Assembly: GCA_002423495.1 (NCBI GenBank)
Contig: DIWN01000036.1
Span: 1 to 24,637 of the forward strand
DNA: 24,637 nucleotides
From: Anaerolineaceae bacterium UBA6105
GTDB lineage: Bacteria; Chloroflexota; Anaerolineae; Anaerolineales; Anaerolineaceae
Reading direction: 5' to 3'
In this document: one piece after another, positions 13,116-22,158 of the stretch
Numbering within the stretch: the stretch's first letter is position 1
Layout: each line of letters starts with the position of its first letter
Notes under the pieces: generated by a model
Told to the model about the DNA's origin: nothing
The model's database searches: none
What the model saw: the letters and a program-made list of their open reading frames with translations, nothing else
Made by a program: the position numbers and the translations under genes

Positions 13116-14315
13116 ATGAAAAGCAAGAACTTTCTGCTCCTGTTAGCTGGGATTGCCATGCTGATGGCAGTTTTGCCGGCAGCTACGCAAGCTGCCATCC
13201 TGGCAGTGCCTCCGGTGCCTTACTATGACCTACCGCTCTGCCAGCCAGGTTACTACCCAACTGATCCGGGCGATTGCCTGGCTCTTGGAGCTTCGCAGAC
13301 GATTGCCCAACTGCACGAATTAGGATTTCCTTATCCCATCAAACCACTGGCTGCCGCAAAGCCAGACGCATCCCTCTCAGACTTGCCGGTTCGTGTAGCC
13401 AGAATTACAGGCGCGGAAACGCCCGTGTATGCAAGTTTGAATGATGCCATCAACGGAGGCGCAGTCTTGCAAACCATTCCGGATGGAGCAAGCCGTTATG
13501 TGACGATGATTGATTCCGCCGTTGCCAGCGGACGAACCTTCGTGCGGACAATGTCTGGGGGATGGGTGGCAGCCACACCTTTCTATTCCTGGCCCAGGTG
13601 GCAGGGGCTTGAATTTTATGCCACACCTCAAAATGATTTTGGCTGGACAATTAACCCGACGCCAAGTTATGCCCAACCGAGTTTCGCTGCCCCAACAACC
13701 AGCAAACAGTACGAGAAGTATGTTGAGTTCCAGATCTACCGGGTGGTGGAGGCAGAAGGTTATGAGTGGTACGAGGCTGGACCGGGGGAGTGGATCCCAT
13801 CGCTGAAGTCTCGCCGCCTGGTGGTGGATACCACAGTGCCAGAGGGAGTGGATAACAAGCGCTGGATCAGCATAGATCTTTATAACCAAACCCTGGCTGC
13901 ATACGAGGACGGCCAGCTTGTGTTCGCGGCGCTTGTGGCAACCGGTTCGGGGGAACTTTATTCTGACCCCGGGCTGTATTACATCTATGAAAAACGCGAG
14001 CTTGAACTAATGCAGGGATCCTACACCAGCGATCGTTCTGACTTCTATTCATTGGAAGGCGTTCCCTGGACGATGTATTACAACCACGCCCAGGCAATTC
14101 ACGGCATTTATTGGCCTGCGTCCTTAGGGATTACGCAATCCCACGGGTGTGTGAATATGTTCCCGGGCGACGCGCACTGGCTTTTCAACTGGGCAGAGCT
14201 CGGAGACTGGGTCTACGTACACGACCCATCCGGCGAGACTCCAATCCCAACGCCCACACCGATGGGCACGCCCGCGCAAGAGATCATCTACCCAACCCCA
14301 ACAGTGCAAAATTAA
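13116..14315 (+). CDS. Secreted L,D-transpeptidase (YkuD domain)
   Basis: L,D-transpeptidases form 3-3 crosslinks in peptidoglycan or attach proteins to it. The 399-residue protein starts with a signal peptide (charged MKSKN, hydrophobic LLLLAGIAMLMAVL, likely cut after ATQA at 23-26). The middle (~90-155) looks SH3-like with a GWVA motif. The YkuD domain covers ~248-370 (RWISIDLYNQTL, IHG at 328-330) and the catalytic SHGCVN block at 342-347 has nucleophile C345. A Thr/Pro-rich tail follows. The frame is open to 13044, but the promoter -10 box overlaps that upstream region and the in-frame ATG at 13107, so 13116 is the first usable start. It leaves virtually no leader and no ribosome site. 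Confidence 0.92.
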   Translation: MKSKNFLLLLAGIAMLMAVLPAATQAAILAVPPVPYYDLPLCQPGYYPTDPGDCLALGASQTIAQLHELGFPYPIKPLAAAKPDASLSDLPVRVARITGAETPVYASLNDAINGGAVLQTIPDGASRYVTMIDSAVASGRTFVRTMSGGWVAATPFYSWPRWQGLEFYATPQNDFGWTINPTPSYAQPSFAAPTTSKQYEKYVEFQIYRVVEAEGYEWYEAGPGEWIPSLKSRRLVVDTTVPEGVDNKRWISIDLYNQTLAAYEDGQLVFAALVATGSGELYSDPGLYYIYEKRELELMQGSYTSDRSDFYSLEGVPWTMYYNHAQAIHGIYWPASLGITQSHGCVNMFPGDAHWLFNWAELGDWVYVHDPSGETPIPTPTPMGTPAQEIIYPTPTVQN

Positions 14316-14318
14316 CAA

Positions 14319-14347
14319 AACAGGTCCCACCCGGGACCTGTTCTTTG
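14319..14347. terminator. Terminator between convergent ldt and serA-type genes
   Basis: AACAGGTCCC, an ACCC loop and GGGACCTGTT form a perfect 10-bp stem followed by CTTT on the plus strand and by TTG after an AACAGGTCCC-type stem on the minus strand. It begins three bases after the L,D-transpeptidase stop and can serve both converging transcripts. Confidence 0.85.
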
Positions 14348-14390
14348 AAATCTTTTCACCTTGTTTCAACAAGGGGGGATTCAATCCAAA

Positions 14391-15329
14391 TTAGCAGATT
14401 TTCCAGCGTAGTGTATTGCCTTGCAGTGCATTAATGACTTCGCTGGCGATATCACCAGCGACGCGCACCTGGGCTTCAGCGGTCTGACCGCCAACGTGCG
14501 GTACGGCAATCACTTTGGGATGTTCTGCAAGTGTCCAATCCACCGGCGGTTCCTTCTCATAGACGTCCAGCGCTGCTCCAGCAACTTTTCCGCTTTCCAA
14601 CGCGCGCAGGAGTGCGGCCTCTTCAATGATGCCGCCGCGGGCAACGTTCACGAGTAGTACACCATCTTTCATTTTGGTGAAGGTTTCGTCATTGACCATG
14701 TGTTTTGTTTCGGGGATCAAAGGCACGTGGAAGGTGATGATGTCAGCCTTTGCGTAGACCTCTTCCAGTTCGACTGGATCTGCGCCGGTAGCACGCATAT
14801 CGTCTATGTTGCGAATGGGATCGTAGCAAATGACCTTCATGTCAAGCGCTTGTGCGTATTTGCCTATCCGACTGCCGATATTGCCGTAACCGACGATGCC
14901 GAGAGTTTTGCCATTTAACTCACGTCCCTTGTAATCTTTTTTGATCCACTTATCGTGCTTCATTTCAGCATCCGTGTGGGGAATATCGCGCACCAACGCC
15001 AGCATCATAGCAAACCCCAGTTCAGCAACCGCGATGGTTGTGGCAGTGGGAGCGTTCACTACTGTCACACCGTGGTCTTTGGCTGCCTGGAGATCGATGT
15101 TATCCACACCCACACCCGCGCGACCAACGACTTTCAGATTTTTTGCAGCTTCAAATAGCTCTTTGGTAACTTTGGTTCGTCCACGGACAATCATGCCATC
15201 GTATTCCCCGATGATTTGCAATAATTCGGCCGGCTCGATACCCTTCTTGTCCGCCGCTTCGCCAACGGCGTTGATAATATCTTTGCCTTCCTTTTCCAAA
15301 CCGTCTGTGATCAATACTTTGAAACCCAT
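14391..15329 (-). CDS. serA: D-3-phosphoglycerate dehydrogenase-type 2-hydroxyacid dehydrogenase
   Basis: The protein belongs to the NAD-dependent D-2-hydroxyacid dehydrogenases. The nucleotide fold carries GYGNIGSRIG (147-156). Catalytic residues fit R231 (NVARGG), E260 (DVYEKEPP) and H278 (PHVGGQTAEAQ). The KVVGRAGVGVDNID block (66-79) is typical of SerA, which oxidises 3-phosphoglycerate as the first step of serine synthesis. At 312 residues it is the short form, without the C-terminal ASB and ACT domains that give serine feedback in long SerA. AAGGAG precedes the ATG and the gene lies 13 bases after selB, so it is probably co-transcribed. A related hydroxyacid substrate cannot be excluded. 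Confidence 0.85.
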   Translation of the reverse strand: MGFKVLITDGLEKEGKDIINAVGEAADKKGIEPAELLQIIGEYDGMIVRGRTKVTKELFEAAKNLKVVGRAGVGVDNIDLQAAKDHGVTVVNAPTATTIAVAELGFAMMLALVRDIPHTDAEMKHDKWIKKDYKGRELNGKTLGIVGYGNIGSRIGKYAQALDMKVICYDPIRNIDDMRATGADPVELEEVYAKADIITFHVPLIPETKHMVNDETFTKMKDGVLLVNVARGGIIEEAALLRALESGKVAGAALDVYEKEPPVDWTLAEHPKVIAVPHVGGQTAEAQVRVAGDIASEVINALQGNTLRWKIC

Positions 15330-15342
15330 ATCTTCTCCTTTT

Positions 15343-17241
15343 TTAGGTTTTTATTGTTCTCAGGACGCGTACGTCCCCTTTCCTTAGAGTATAACCAATA
15401 GAATCAAGATGTTCCAGAAAAGCAGCGGCATATTTGCGACTTGTTTGAAAATGATCCCTGAATTGGGCCAGCGACATGCTCCCATTGGCTTGAATCGCCT
15501 CCTGGACCCAGGTTTTCATCGATTCGATTGTGTCGGGCAAAAAGAGCACCGTATCTGAGACGCGAACCAGCCTGTTGGTCGCGATCAAACCTTCCAAAAC
15601 GTCAGGCCCAAGCTCTGCTTCAGCGTTATTTACATCTGGCGGTGAGTAGGGAGACTCTGTAAATTTTTCGAGCAAACTGGCAGCCAGGGTTTCCTGCTGT
15701 GGTGTGAGAAGGATGGAATGGCTGTCTGCCCAAACCAGCGTACCCTGCTCCACCAGTTTGCCTTCTTGATTTAATAAGCCTAACGCCAGGTCGAAATGTT
15801 CCTGTGTCAGCTTCAAACCTGACTTGAGCAGTTCCCGGCTGATGCCCGCCTTGAGGGGAAAATTGCGGTGGAATTCATCGAGAGTGCCCACTATGCGATT
15901 AGTGGTCGACTGCCAGTTTTGAGCGGAAATTAATTGCGTTTTGGCGGGGTTAGGGTGTTTGCTGAGGAAGATGATCTCACCAGCGCTTTCAAGTTCGGCT
16001 ACCTGGTTTTCGAGTTCTGCTGCAGGAAGCGATGTGTGAGAGGTGAGCGCGGCAAGATTGGTGACGTTCAAACGGTCGAGTGCCTGCATGACCAGATCTG
16101 CGCGTTTGCCAACGCGCAACTGCTCCAGGCGGGTAAGGGTTACCTCATCGAAACGGCGATAACGGCGGGTGGGTTGCGTATCGAGGATGACACCTCCGCC
16201 AATCGTGGCAGCGGGGGAAGGCAGCCGCAACACGTAATGATCGCCGCGAATTGCCACCAAGGGCTCTTCCAATTCAAGCTGCACAAAACCTTCCTCGCCA
16301 GATGCGAGTCTTTCCACTCCCAAGAGACGCACACGAGCCAGACTTTCGCTTGCTCCGGCGTAGACTTTGAGGCTCATGTTGTGTTTTAACTCGTTGGTGG
16401 CATCGTGGATCAGCCGAACTGCAGCGTCCACGCGTTTTGTGGGTTTGTAGGTGCCCGGCAGGGCAATCACGTCCCCGCGGTTAATATCCTCTTTTGAGAG
16501 ATTGTTGAGGTTGATGGCAGTCCGGTAACCGGGGCTAACCTTTTGCAGTTTCCGATTATGATTCTGCAAGCCGCGAATGCGGCCTGTCTTGCCGCCAGGC
16601 AGGCAAACAACTTCATCTCCCAGCGCGAAGCTGCCATCCAGCAGGGTACCTGTTACGACGGTGCCAAATCCTGAAAGGGTAAAGACGCGGTCAACAGGCA
16701 GCCGCGGCCGGTTGAGATCGCGCTTGGGAGGGATTTCTGCCAGTAGTTCTGCAAGAGTGAGCTTAAGCTGATTCAGACCCTCACCCGTCTGGGCTGAGAC
16801 GCGCAGAACCGGGGCATTCTCCAGGCTGGTGCCCTCCACCAATTCCTGGGTTTCAAGCTCCACTAATTCCAGCAAATCACGGTCTGCCACCAGGTCGCAC
16901 TTGGTGAGGACGATCAGCCCGCGTGAAATCTCTAATAAATCCAGAATCGCGAGGTGTTCACGCGTCTGGGCGCTGACGCCTTCGTTAGCTGCTACCACCA
17001 GGAGAACCGCATCGATCCCACCGATGCCAGAGAGCATATTGCCGACGAAGTCGCGGTGCCCAGGCACGTCGATGATGCCGATCGTTTCGCCTCCGGGCAG
17101 CGCCATGGACGCAAAACCAAGATCAATGGTCATCTCACGTGCAATTTCTTCTTTGAGACGGTCCGGATTAGTGCCGGTCAAAGCAGAGATCAGGGTCGAT
17201 TTCCCGTGATCAACATGCCCGGCAGTACCGACAATGTGCAT
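15343..17241 (-). CDS. selB: Selenocysteine-specific elongation factor
   Basis: SelB brings selenocysteinyl-tRNA to UGA codons marked by a SECIS hairpin. The 632-residue protein begins with an EF-Tu-like GTPase: P-loop GHVDHGKST (8-16), DVPGH (58-62) and TKCD (113-116). Beta-barrel domains follow (VDRVFTLSGFGTVVTGTLLDG near 184-204 is typical of SelB), and the C-terminal half from ~380 resembles the tandem winged helices that bind SECIS RNA, ending in a RKYAAAFLEHLDSIGYT-type last helix domain. The start is two bases after the stop of the upstream coiled-coil gene, with only a weak AAGAG ribosome site, which suggests translational coupling. selA, selD and tRNA-Sec are not in the window. Confidence 0.95.
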   Translation of the reverse strand: MHIVGTAGHVDHGKSTLISALTGTNPDRLKEEIAREMTIDLGFASMALPGGETIGIIDVPGHRDFVGNMLSGIGGIDAVLLVVAANEGVSAQTREHLAILDLLEISRGLIVLTKCDLVADRDLLELVELETQELVEGTSLENAPVLRVSAQTGEGLNQLKLTLAELLAEIPPKRDLNRPRLPVDRVFTLSGFGTVVTGTLLDGSFALGDEVVCLPGGKTGRIRGLQNHNRKLQKVSPGYRTAINLNNLSKEDINRGDVIALPGTYKPTKRVDAAVRLIHDATNELKHNMSLKVYAGASESLARVRLLGVERLASGEEGFVQLELEEPLVAIRGDHYVLRLPSPAATIGGGVILDTQPTRRYRRFDEVTLTRLEQLRVGKRADLVMQALDRLNVTNLAALTSHTSLPAAELENQVAELESAGEIIFLSKHPNPAKTQLISAQNWQSTTNRIVGTLDEFHRNFPLKAGISRELLKSGLKLTQEHFDLALGLLNQEGKLVEQGTLVWADSHSILLTPQQETLAASLLEKFTESPYSPPDVNNAEAELGPDVLEGLIATNRLVRVSDTVLFLPDTIESMKTWVQEAIQANGSMSLAQFRDHFQTSRKYAAAFLEHLDSIGYTLRKGDVRVLRTIKT

Positions 17242-17243
17242 GA

Positions 17244-18437
17244 TCAGCCACTCTTCTTGTCAATTAAGGGTGAGATTTCCTGGATTGAATCCTGGTAAGC
17301 AACCAGGATGGATCGCAGGTGGCTGCTTGTGCTCCTGCTGAGGGCTTCAAGTTGGTCGCGCAAAGAGGAAGTCAGATCATCGAGTTCTTGTAATTGAGCT
17401 GTCAAATCTTTGAACTGTTGGACATTCTCACGACTTTGTTCTTCCTGGGATAGCATGTAATTTGCCCAGCGTTTGACGTCGTCGGACTTGAAACTTGTCC
17501 ATTCCTGGCGGAAACGCTCATCGTTCAATCTCTGGAATTCGCTTACTTCATTAATGCGGCGCTCGAAACGCTGGGTCACTTCGTCCACGTTGCCAAGGGC
17601 TTTGTTGACTGCCTGGCGGGCAGCCTCCAGACCTTCCATTTGTTGATTCAAATTGAGGTTTACTTTGTCGATTTCAGCAAAGCGCTTTTCCCAGGAGGTG
17701 AAGGTTTTGTCCTTTTCGACCAGAGAATTGTTGATTTTCTCGATGAAAACGGATTGGGCTTGCTTGCGATCTTTTTCAAAAGTCTGCAATTCTGTGATGC
17801 GGGTATCCAGAGTGCGGAAACCGTCACTGAAGCTATCGAAACGGCTGCGGGTTTCTTCCAATCGCTTGCGTAGTGAAGCTACTTCCCCTTGCAGATCCGT
17901 CAGACGCTTGGCTTCCTGGCGGCGGTTTTCTTCCAACAGGTTTAATGACCGGCGATAGTCTTCGTCGAAGCGGGAGACTTCCTGGATTTTTCCTTTGAGT
18001 TCTTCGATCAGACGTGCAAGACGTGCATCCTCAACTTTGGTGTTGCGCAGTTCAGTTCGGATTGGCTCCAACTCTTCAGTGAATTGGAATATTTCCGCGA
18101 CGGATTTTCGCGTTGCTTCAATCTCGAGCTTTGTGCGTTTGGTGGCTTCGTTCAGATTGAGCTCGGCTCTTTCGTTAACATCGCGGATTTGCTTTGTCAG
18201 GTCAATATTCAGCCGGTCAATCCGATTGTCGTATTTCTCGACGTTTGCAATCAGGTTTGCATTTTTTGTGATCAGCAATTCAAGCTCTTTGATCTGTTTA
18301 CGCAGGTTTAGATTTTCGCTTTCGAGCATGGTCAGGCGGTTCTGCAGAGATGCCAGGTTGGTCTTATCATTACGCCTTTCGTTGTCGAGCCATTCGACAC
18401 GCTTTTCAAGTTGTTCAAATCCAGAATAGTCGTCCAT
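17244..18437 (-). CDS. Coiled-coil protein of unknown function
   Basis: This 397-residue, highly charged protein is almost entirely heptad-like helix (for example RVEWLDNERRND near 13, then repeated L-x6-L spacing through residue ~390). It has no signal peptide, membrane segment or enzymatic motif, so it is probably a cytosolic rod-forming protein. I do not recognise a named family. It has a good promoter and AAGAGG ribosome site, heads the transcript and abuts selB by two bases. Whether it shares a role with SelB or only a transcript cannot be told. Resemblance to SMC, tropomyosin or chemoreceptor-like sequences would be composition only. Confidence 0.8.
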   Translation of the reverse strand: MDDYSGFEQLEKRVEWLDNERRNDKTNLASLQNRLTMLESENLNLRKQIKELELLITKNANLIANVEKYDNRIDRLNIDLTKQIRDVNERAELNLNEATKRTKLEIEATRKSVAEIFQFTEELEPIRTELRNTKVEDARLARLIEELKGKIQEVSRFDEDYRRSLNLLEENRRQEAKRLTDLQGEVASLRKRLEETRSRFDSFSDGFRTLDTRITELQTFEKDRKQAQSVFIEKINNSLVEKDKTFTSWEKRFAEIDKVNLNLNQQMEGLEAARQAVNKALGNVDEVTQRFERRINEVSEFQRLNDERFRQEWTSFKSDDVKRWANYMLSQEEQSRENVQQFKDLTAQLQELDDLTSSLRDQLEALSRSTSSHLRSILVAYQDSIQEISPLIDKKSG

Positions 18438-18465
18438 ATTTCACCTCTTAGCTAATGCTGATGTG

Positions 18466-18493
18466 ATTATACAATGTTTACCCATTCTGTCAT
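18466..18493 (-). promoter_or_regulatory. Promoter of the coiled-coil/selB/serA operon
   Basis: On the minus strand ATGACA (18488-18493) is followed after 16 bases by a perfect TATAAT (18466-18471). It lies immediately after the stop of the upstream membrane gene; no terminator separates the two operons, so read-through is possible. Confidence 0.7.
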
Positions 18494-18494
18494 C

Positions 18495-19931
18495 CTAACC
18501 AGGCGGCAGGAGGTGGATGAAGGGTTCAAGTAAGCCTAAAAACGGGTTCAGGAATAGGTGGGGGAAAATTCCCATGAGTAAGGAAAGTAAGGTAAAAAAG
18601 CAAAGGATAAAAATTTGCCACGCAGATTCTTCACCAGCGGTAAGCAGAGAAGAGGATGCTGTCTCAGGGTCGGGCGTTAGCAGTGTATGCATCATGCGCA
18701 GGATGAAAAGCGCCATACCTGCCACAGCCAGTGCGAACAGTGGGGTATAGTGGAAGGTGAGATCAGCGATACTATTCCAGAGTATGCGTTTAGCCGGAAA
18801 GAGCCCCAGGGCAGGCAAGCCGAGTAAGCTGAGTAAACTGATGATCAAGGACATGCTGTGAAAGGGCAGCCTTGAGAACAGACCGCGGAGTGATGGAAAA
18901 CTGCCGTCGATTTCCGGTGCAATCTGTTGAACAGAGCTGAGTGTGTAGGCCCATTGCCAGTAGGCAAGCACCCGGGGGATAAAACTAAGAGCCAGGGCAT
19001 AGCCTCCACCCTGGTTGATCAGGCCAACTGCCAGGACCGAATATCCGGTCTCGATCAGGATCAGATAAGCCAAAATTCGATTTATCCTGGTTTGGAGGGA
19101 TATCAAAACCCCTCCAGCCAGCACAGTCAAAACACCTGCCCATTGCATCATGGGGAAAATCCCCGTCAGATTCCTCAGCCAGGCAAATTGATCAAGAAAT
19201 TCGAGCAGTAAAAGCCAAAGACTGCTTTGCTGCATCAGGAAAACAAAACTGAAAACCCATGGGTGAGTTTCATCAGCCAGCATAGGCAGCCAGGTGTGAA
19301 GTGGGAAGATCGCAAGCCAGAGCGAAAAACCGAGAAGGATCAATACCGTGCCGCGCAGGATCAACGGGCTGGCACTGAGAGCTGTCTCGATGCCAGTGAC
19401 CATCCAGCCGCTCAGGAGAATTAACGGCAGGGCAACAGTCTGTGAAACCAGGTAGCGCATCACACCACTGCCCGCCTGTTTTCCGCGCGGTGTCAGCAGC
19501 AGAGTGCTGAGCAGAACGATCAGTTCCACGATCACAGCCGCGTAAAGGAATGGTTTGACTGCCAGCGTGGTGATCCACAATGCTGTGATGGCCAGTGAGA
19601 TGGTCGGAAACCAACGGCTGACCGAAAAATGCAGCCCTGCGATGTTCCACAAGAAGCTGAAAAGATAGAGCATCGCGACAGTTTTGAGCTGGCTGCCAGT
19701 GAGGGTCAGACCACGATTAAAAATCAGGAAGGTGTCGTCGAAAAGGAATTTGCGACCAAGCAGGTTGAATTCCAGACTTTGCGGGAAAATGAAGGCAGCC
19801 AGAGCCAGCAGCAGACTCCCGAGGCAGGCTATCCAAACTGAGAGCTTTGGCAACCGGTGGACCAGAACAAGCACTGACGTCAGCAAGATTGGAAGGAAAA
19901 TCCAAATTGAAGGAGTGGTCAGGAGGTTCAT
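18495..19931 (-). CDS. NuoM/NuoN-like antiporter-type membrane subunit, key lysines altered
   Basis: The 478-residue protein has about 14 membrane helices and belongs to the proton-conducting subunit family (complex I NuoL/M/N, MrpA/D, hydrogenase-4). The clearest match is GFSLWLAIFPLHTWLP, which aligns with GFALKMPxFPFHTWLP of NuoM; the central lysine of helix 7 is Trp here. In helix 8 the family's LLKMG reads LMQQS, removing the second lysine. The helix 5 glutamate seems kept (AVIVELIVLLST). It is the third of three membrane genes; its ATG overlaps the preceding stop (ATGA). No quinone, FeS or NADH subunits are nearby. Ion pumping is therefore doubtful. Confidence 0.75.
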   Translation of the reverse strand: MNLLTTPSIWIFLPILLTSVLVLVHRLPKLSVWIACLGSLLLALAAFIFPQSLEFNLLGRKFLFDDTFLIFNRGLTLTGSQLKTVAMLYLFSFLWNIAGLHFSVSRWFPTISLAITALWITTLAVKPFLYAAVIVELIVLLSTLLLTPRGKQAGSGVMRYLVSQTVALPLILLSGWMVTGIETALSASPLILRGTVLILLGFSLWLAIFPLHTWLPMLADETHPWVFSFVFLMQQSSLWLLLLEFLDQFAWLRNLTGIFPMMQWAGVLTVLAGGVLISLQTRINRILAYLILIETGYSVLAVGLINQGGGYALALSFIPRVLAYWQWAYTLSSVQQIAPEIDGSFPSLRGLFSRLPFHSMSLIISLLSLLGLPALGLFPAKRILWNSIADLTFHYTPLFALAVAGMALFILRMMHTLLTPDPETASSSLLTAGEESAWQIFILCFFTLLSLLMGIFPHLFLNPFLGLLEPFIHLLPPG

Positions 19932-20527
19932 TCTGACCTGCTTTCGACGTCTTTAACGATGAAGAAACTGCCTATGAGCGCCAGGCTGAGATTGACAGCG
20001 GTTAAGAGCGCTTCAAGAAGCCGGGAGAATTCCAGGCTGGCATAGAGAAGTTCAAAACCTGAAAGGAATGTCAGTAAGCCGATTACCAGGTAGAGGGGTT
20101 CAGTGATGGTGCCCATCTGAAACAAGCCAAACAGGATTAATCCCAGGCTGGCTGTCAACAGAAGCTGACTGCTTTGAGGAAAGGCGGATTGCTGAAGGGC
20201 GGGCGCCGCCAAAAAGCTGATCAGCGCCAGCAGCAGGGCAATTGTGCCGCGAAAGATTTCCCCAGAGGAAACATGCTGGCGCAAAAAGATTGACTCGATT
20301 AAACCTGAAGACTTCAGGGTTAGATAAAGCATCAGGCTGACCATAAGTCCGACGATTAGTTTAATGCCAGCTAGAAAAGGGCTGCGCACTTCGAGGATGA
20401 TCAGGAATATGCAGATGTATTGGAGCCCCAAAGCAAATATATTCAAGGTCCACTGGCGTCTGACCAGGTTAATGGCTGCTGAGAATAACAAAATGGCTGC
20501 CAGGATGGTGCGTAAGGTTTCGTTCAT
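19928..20527 (-). CDS. HyfE/NuoK-like small membrane subunit
   Basis: This 199-residue protein has about six hydrophobic helices. Length and layout resemble HyfE of hydrogenase-4-type complexes: an N-terminal part with a charged RRQW loop and a second part (LGLILFGLFQMGTITEPLYL, then IGLLTFLSGFELLYASLEF) like the NuoK/MrpC fold with a glutamate in the helix where NuoK has its conserved Glu. Similarity is weak and mostly in hydrophobic pattern, so the assignment leans on its place between two antiporter-like genes. It is coupled to both neighbours by 4-base ATGA overlaps (20524-20527 and 19928-19931). Confidence 0.6.
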   Translation of the reverse strand: MNETLRTILAAILLFSAAINLVRRQWTLNIFALGLQYICIFLIILEVRSPFLAGIKLIVGLMVSLMLYLTLKSSGLIESIFLRQHVSSGEIFRGTIALLLALISFLAAPALQQSAFPQSSQLLLTASLGLILFGLFQMGTITEPLYLVIGLLTFLSGFELLYASLEFSRLLEALLTAVNLSLALIGSFFIVKDVESRSE

Positions 20528-22137
20528 GGCTGGCCAACCTGCGTGTAGATCAGGGTTGCCATCAGCAATAAGAAGAACAGGGACCAGAGCACGCCTGCTT
20601 CGCCCTCAAGAACTTGCCTGAAAAAGTCCGCAGCATCGCCAAGACGCGCAAAGAGCCATCGCGCGATGGCATAGAGCCAGTTGAGGCTAAAAATGATGCG
20701 CAAGGTGTCCAGCACGCGCTGCCCCAGGCGGTAGAAGGGGAGTTTTTCCTTGAACTCAGTGCTGGTGAGGCGCAGACCAAGCTTTTTGGTCAGTAAACCT
20801 CCCAGCAATACCAATCCGAGGCTGGCGACACTGCCCCACCAGGCTCCCACGGTCAGCACGCCTGACCAGCCGACCAGGTTGAGCACAAGCATGGTCTGGA
20901 CCAAGAGGATCAGACCCAGCGGATAGGTGATGCGGGCGTACTTTTCGAGACCAGTAACGGTGCTGTTTGATTCGAGTGCGTAGCGCAGATAGCCGCCAAC
21001 CAGCATGACATGGCAGAGAATCATCGCGATGCTGGCAAAACTGATCTGATCGCCAAGAATGGCACTCCAGCCTGAAGCAGCCAGGGTGTAGGGAAGCCCC
21101 AACAGACCAATCAATCCCAACAGCGGTATGAAGCGAATTCTTCGGATTGGAGGGTCAAACAAGAACAGCACCCCTCCAGTGAGAAGGAGTGCCAACCCCC
21201 AAACACGGCTGTTTTCTGGCTGCCCATTCAGGGCAGACTGCAGAGCAAGAGCAGAAAGTGCCACCACCCAATAAGGTCTGCCTTCGTTGGCATCGGCACG
21301 GGTCAGCCACATGGCTGAGGCGTATAGGGCAGCCAAAACCGTCAGAATGCTGATGATCGATACCAGGTTTTGATTCAAGACCAGAATTTCGGAAGGTAAA
21401 TGCGCGATCAGGACCAGGGCTGAAACCACTGGCGAAAAGCGCAGCAACAGGTCGGTTCCACGCTTGAGCTCCAGGCTGTTTTGCATCGGGAAGCTGAGCG
21501 GCAGCACTCCCAGCCGCAAACCGGCTGCGATGAGAAAGAGCAAACTGGCAGTTGGAGGAATTTGGGTGAAATCCAGCCCGGCGGTGACCTGCCAGCCAAC
21601 AGCGGTTGCAGCCACCAGAACGATGGTACTGATTAGCCTGACCCCATAAATAGTCGTGACCTTACCCGTTGATTCAGAACTCCGCAGAAAATTCAGCAGA
21701 TAAATCAACTCTACCAGATCAGTGATAGCCCAGGCAATAGCCATGGTCAGCGGGTCTTTAGACATGACCGAGATGAGATTCAACCCTGTCAACCCAAGTG
21801 CGGCAGCCCAGGTGGTGGGGTTGACTTGAGTGGAAGCCCGGCTGGAATCGGTCAGGATTACTGCAATACACAATGCCAGGATGGCAAGCATGTAATGCCA
21901 GTTGATGTAATCAATGCGAAACGCAATGGTGGTGTGGTAGAGCGAATCTGGCAGCCAGCGGATAAATTCCACTTCCATTGGCAGGTAAAGGCGCAGGAAA
22001 AATGTGGCAAGCAAGGCTAACGAAGCCCCAGCGATGGCAATGAACCATGAACGGGCAAAGTGCGGCTTAAGCGCCTGGCTGATTGTCAGGGCGATAGATG
22101 GGAGCCAAAGTAAGCCAAGAATGCCTAATAGGATCAT
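20524..22137 (-). CDS. NuoL/HyfB-like antiporter-type membrane subunit, divergent
   Basis: The 537-residue protein has about 14 hydrophobic helices and a long final segment with an amphipathic stretch (FYRLGQRVLDTLRIIFSLNW, ~470-490) before a last helix, as in NuoL/HyfB-like subunits. The family region of helices 5-8 is recognisable but altered: AWAITDLVELIYLL where W-E-L is usual, and AAGLRLGVLPLSFPM where NuoL has a conserved helix-7 lysine followed by PLHTWLP; Arg replaces Lys and the His-Trp pair is lost. It lies 21 bases after the hydantoinase stop without a good ribosome site, so coupling to that gene is likely. It is the first of the three-gene membrane module. Confidence 0.65.
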   Translation of the reverse strand: MILLGILGLLWLPSIALTISQALKPHFARSWFIAIAGASLALLATFFLRLYLPMEVEFIRWLPDSLYHTTIAFRIDYINWHYMLAILALCIAVILTDSSRASTQVNPTTWAAALGLTGLNLISVMSKDPLTMAIAWAITDLVELIYLLNFLRSSESTGKVTTIYGVRLISTIVLVAATAVGWQVTAGLDFTQIPPTASLLFLIAAGLRLGVLPLSFPMQNSLELKRGTDLLLRFSPVVSALVLIAHLPSEILVLNQNLVSIISILTVLAALYASAMWLTRADANEGRPYWVVALSALALQSALNGQPENSRVWGLALLLTGGVLFLFDPPIRRIRFIPLLGLIGLLGLPYTLAASGWSAILGDQISFASIAMILCHVMLVGGYLRYALESNSTVTGLEKYARITYPLGLILLVQTMLVLNLVGWSGVLTVGAWWGSVASLGLVLLGGLLTKKLGLRLTSTEFKEKLPFYRLGQRVLDTLRIIFSLNWLYAIARWLFARLGDAADFFRQVLEGEAGVLWSLFFLLLMATLIYTQVGQP

Positions 22138-22158
22138 GAAGTCAATTCATTTCAGAGA

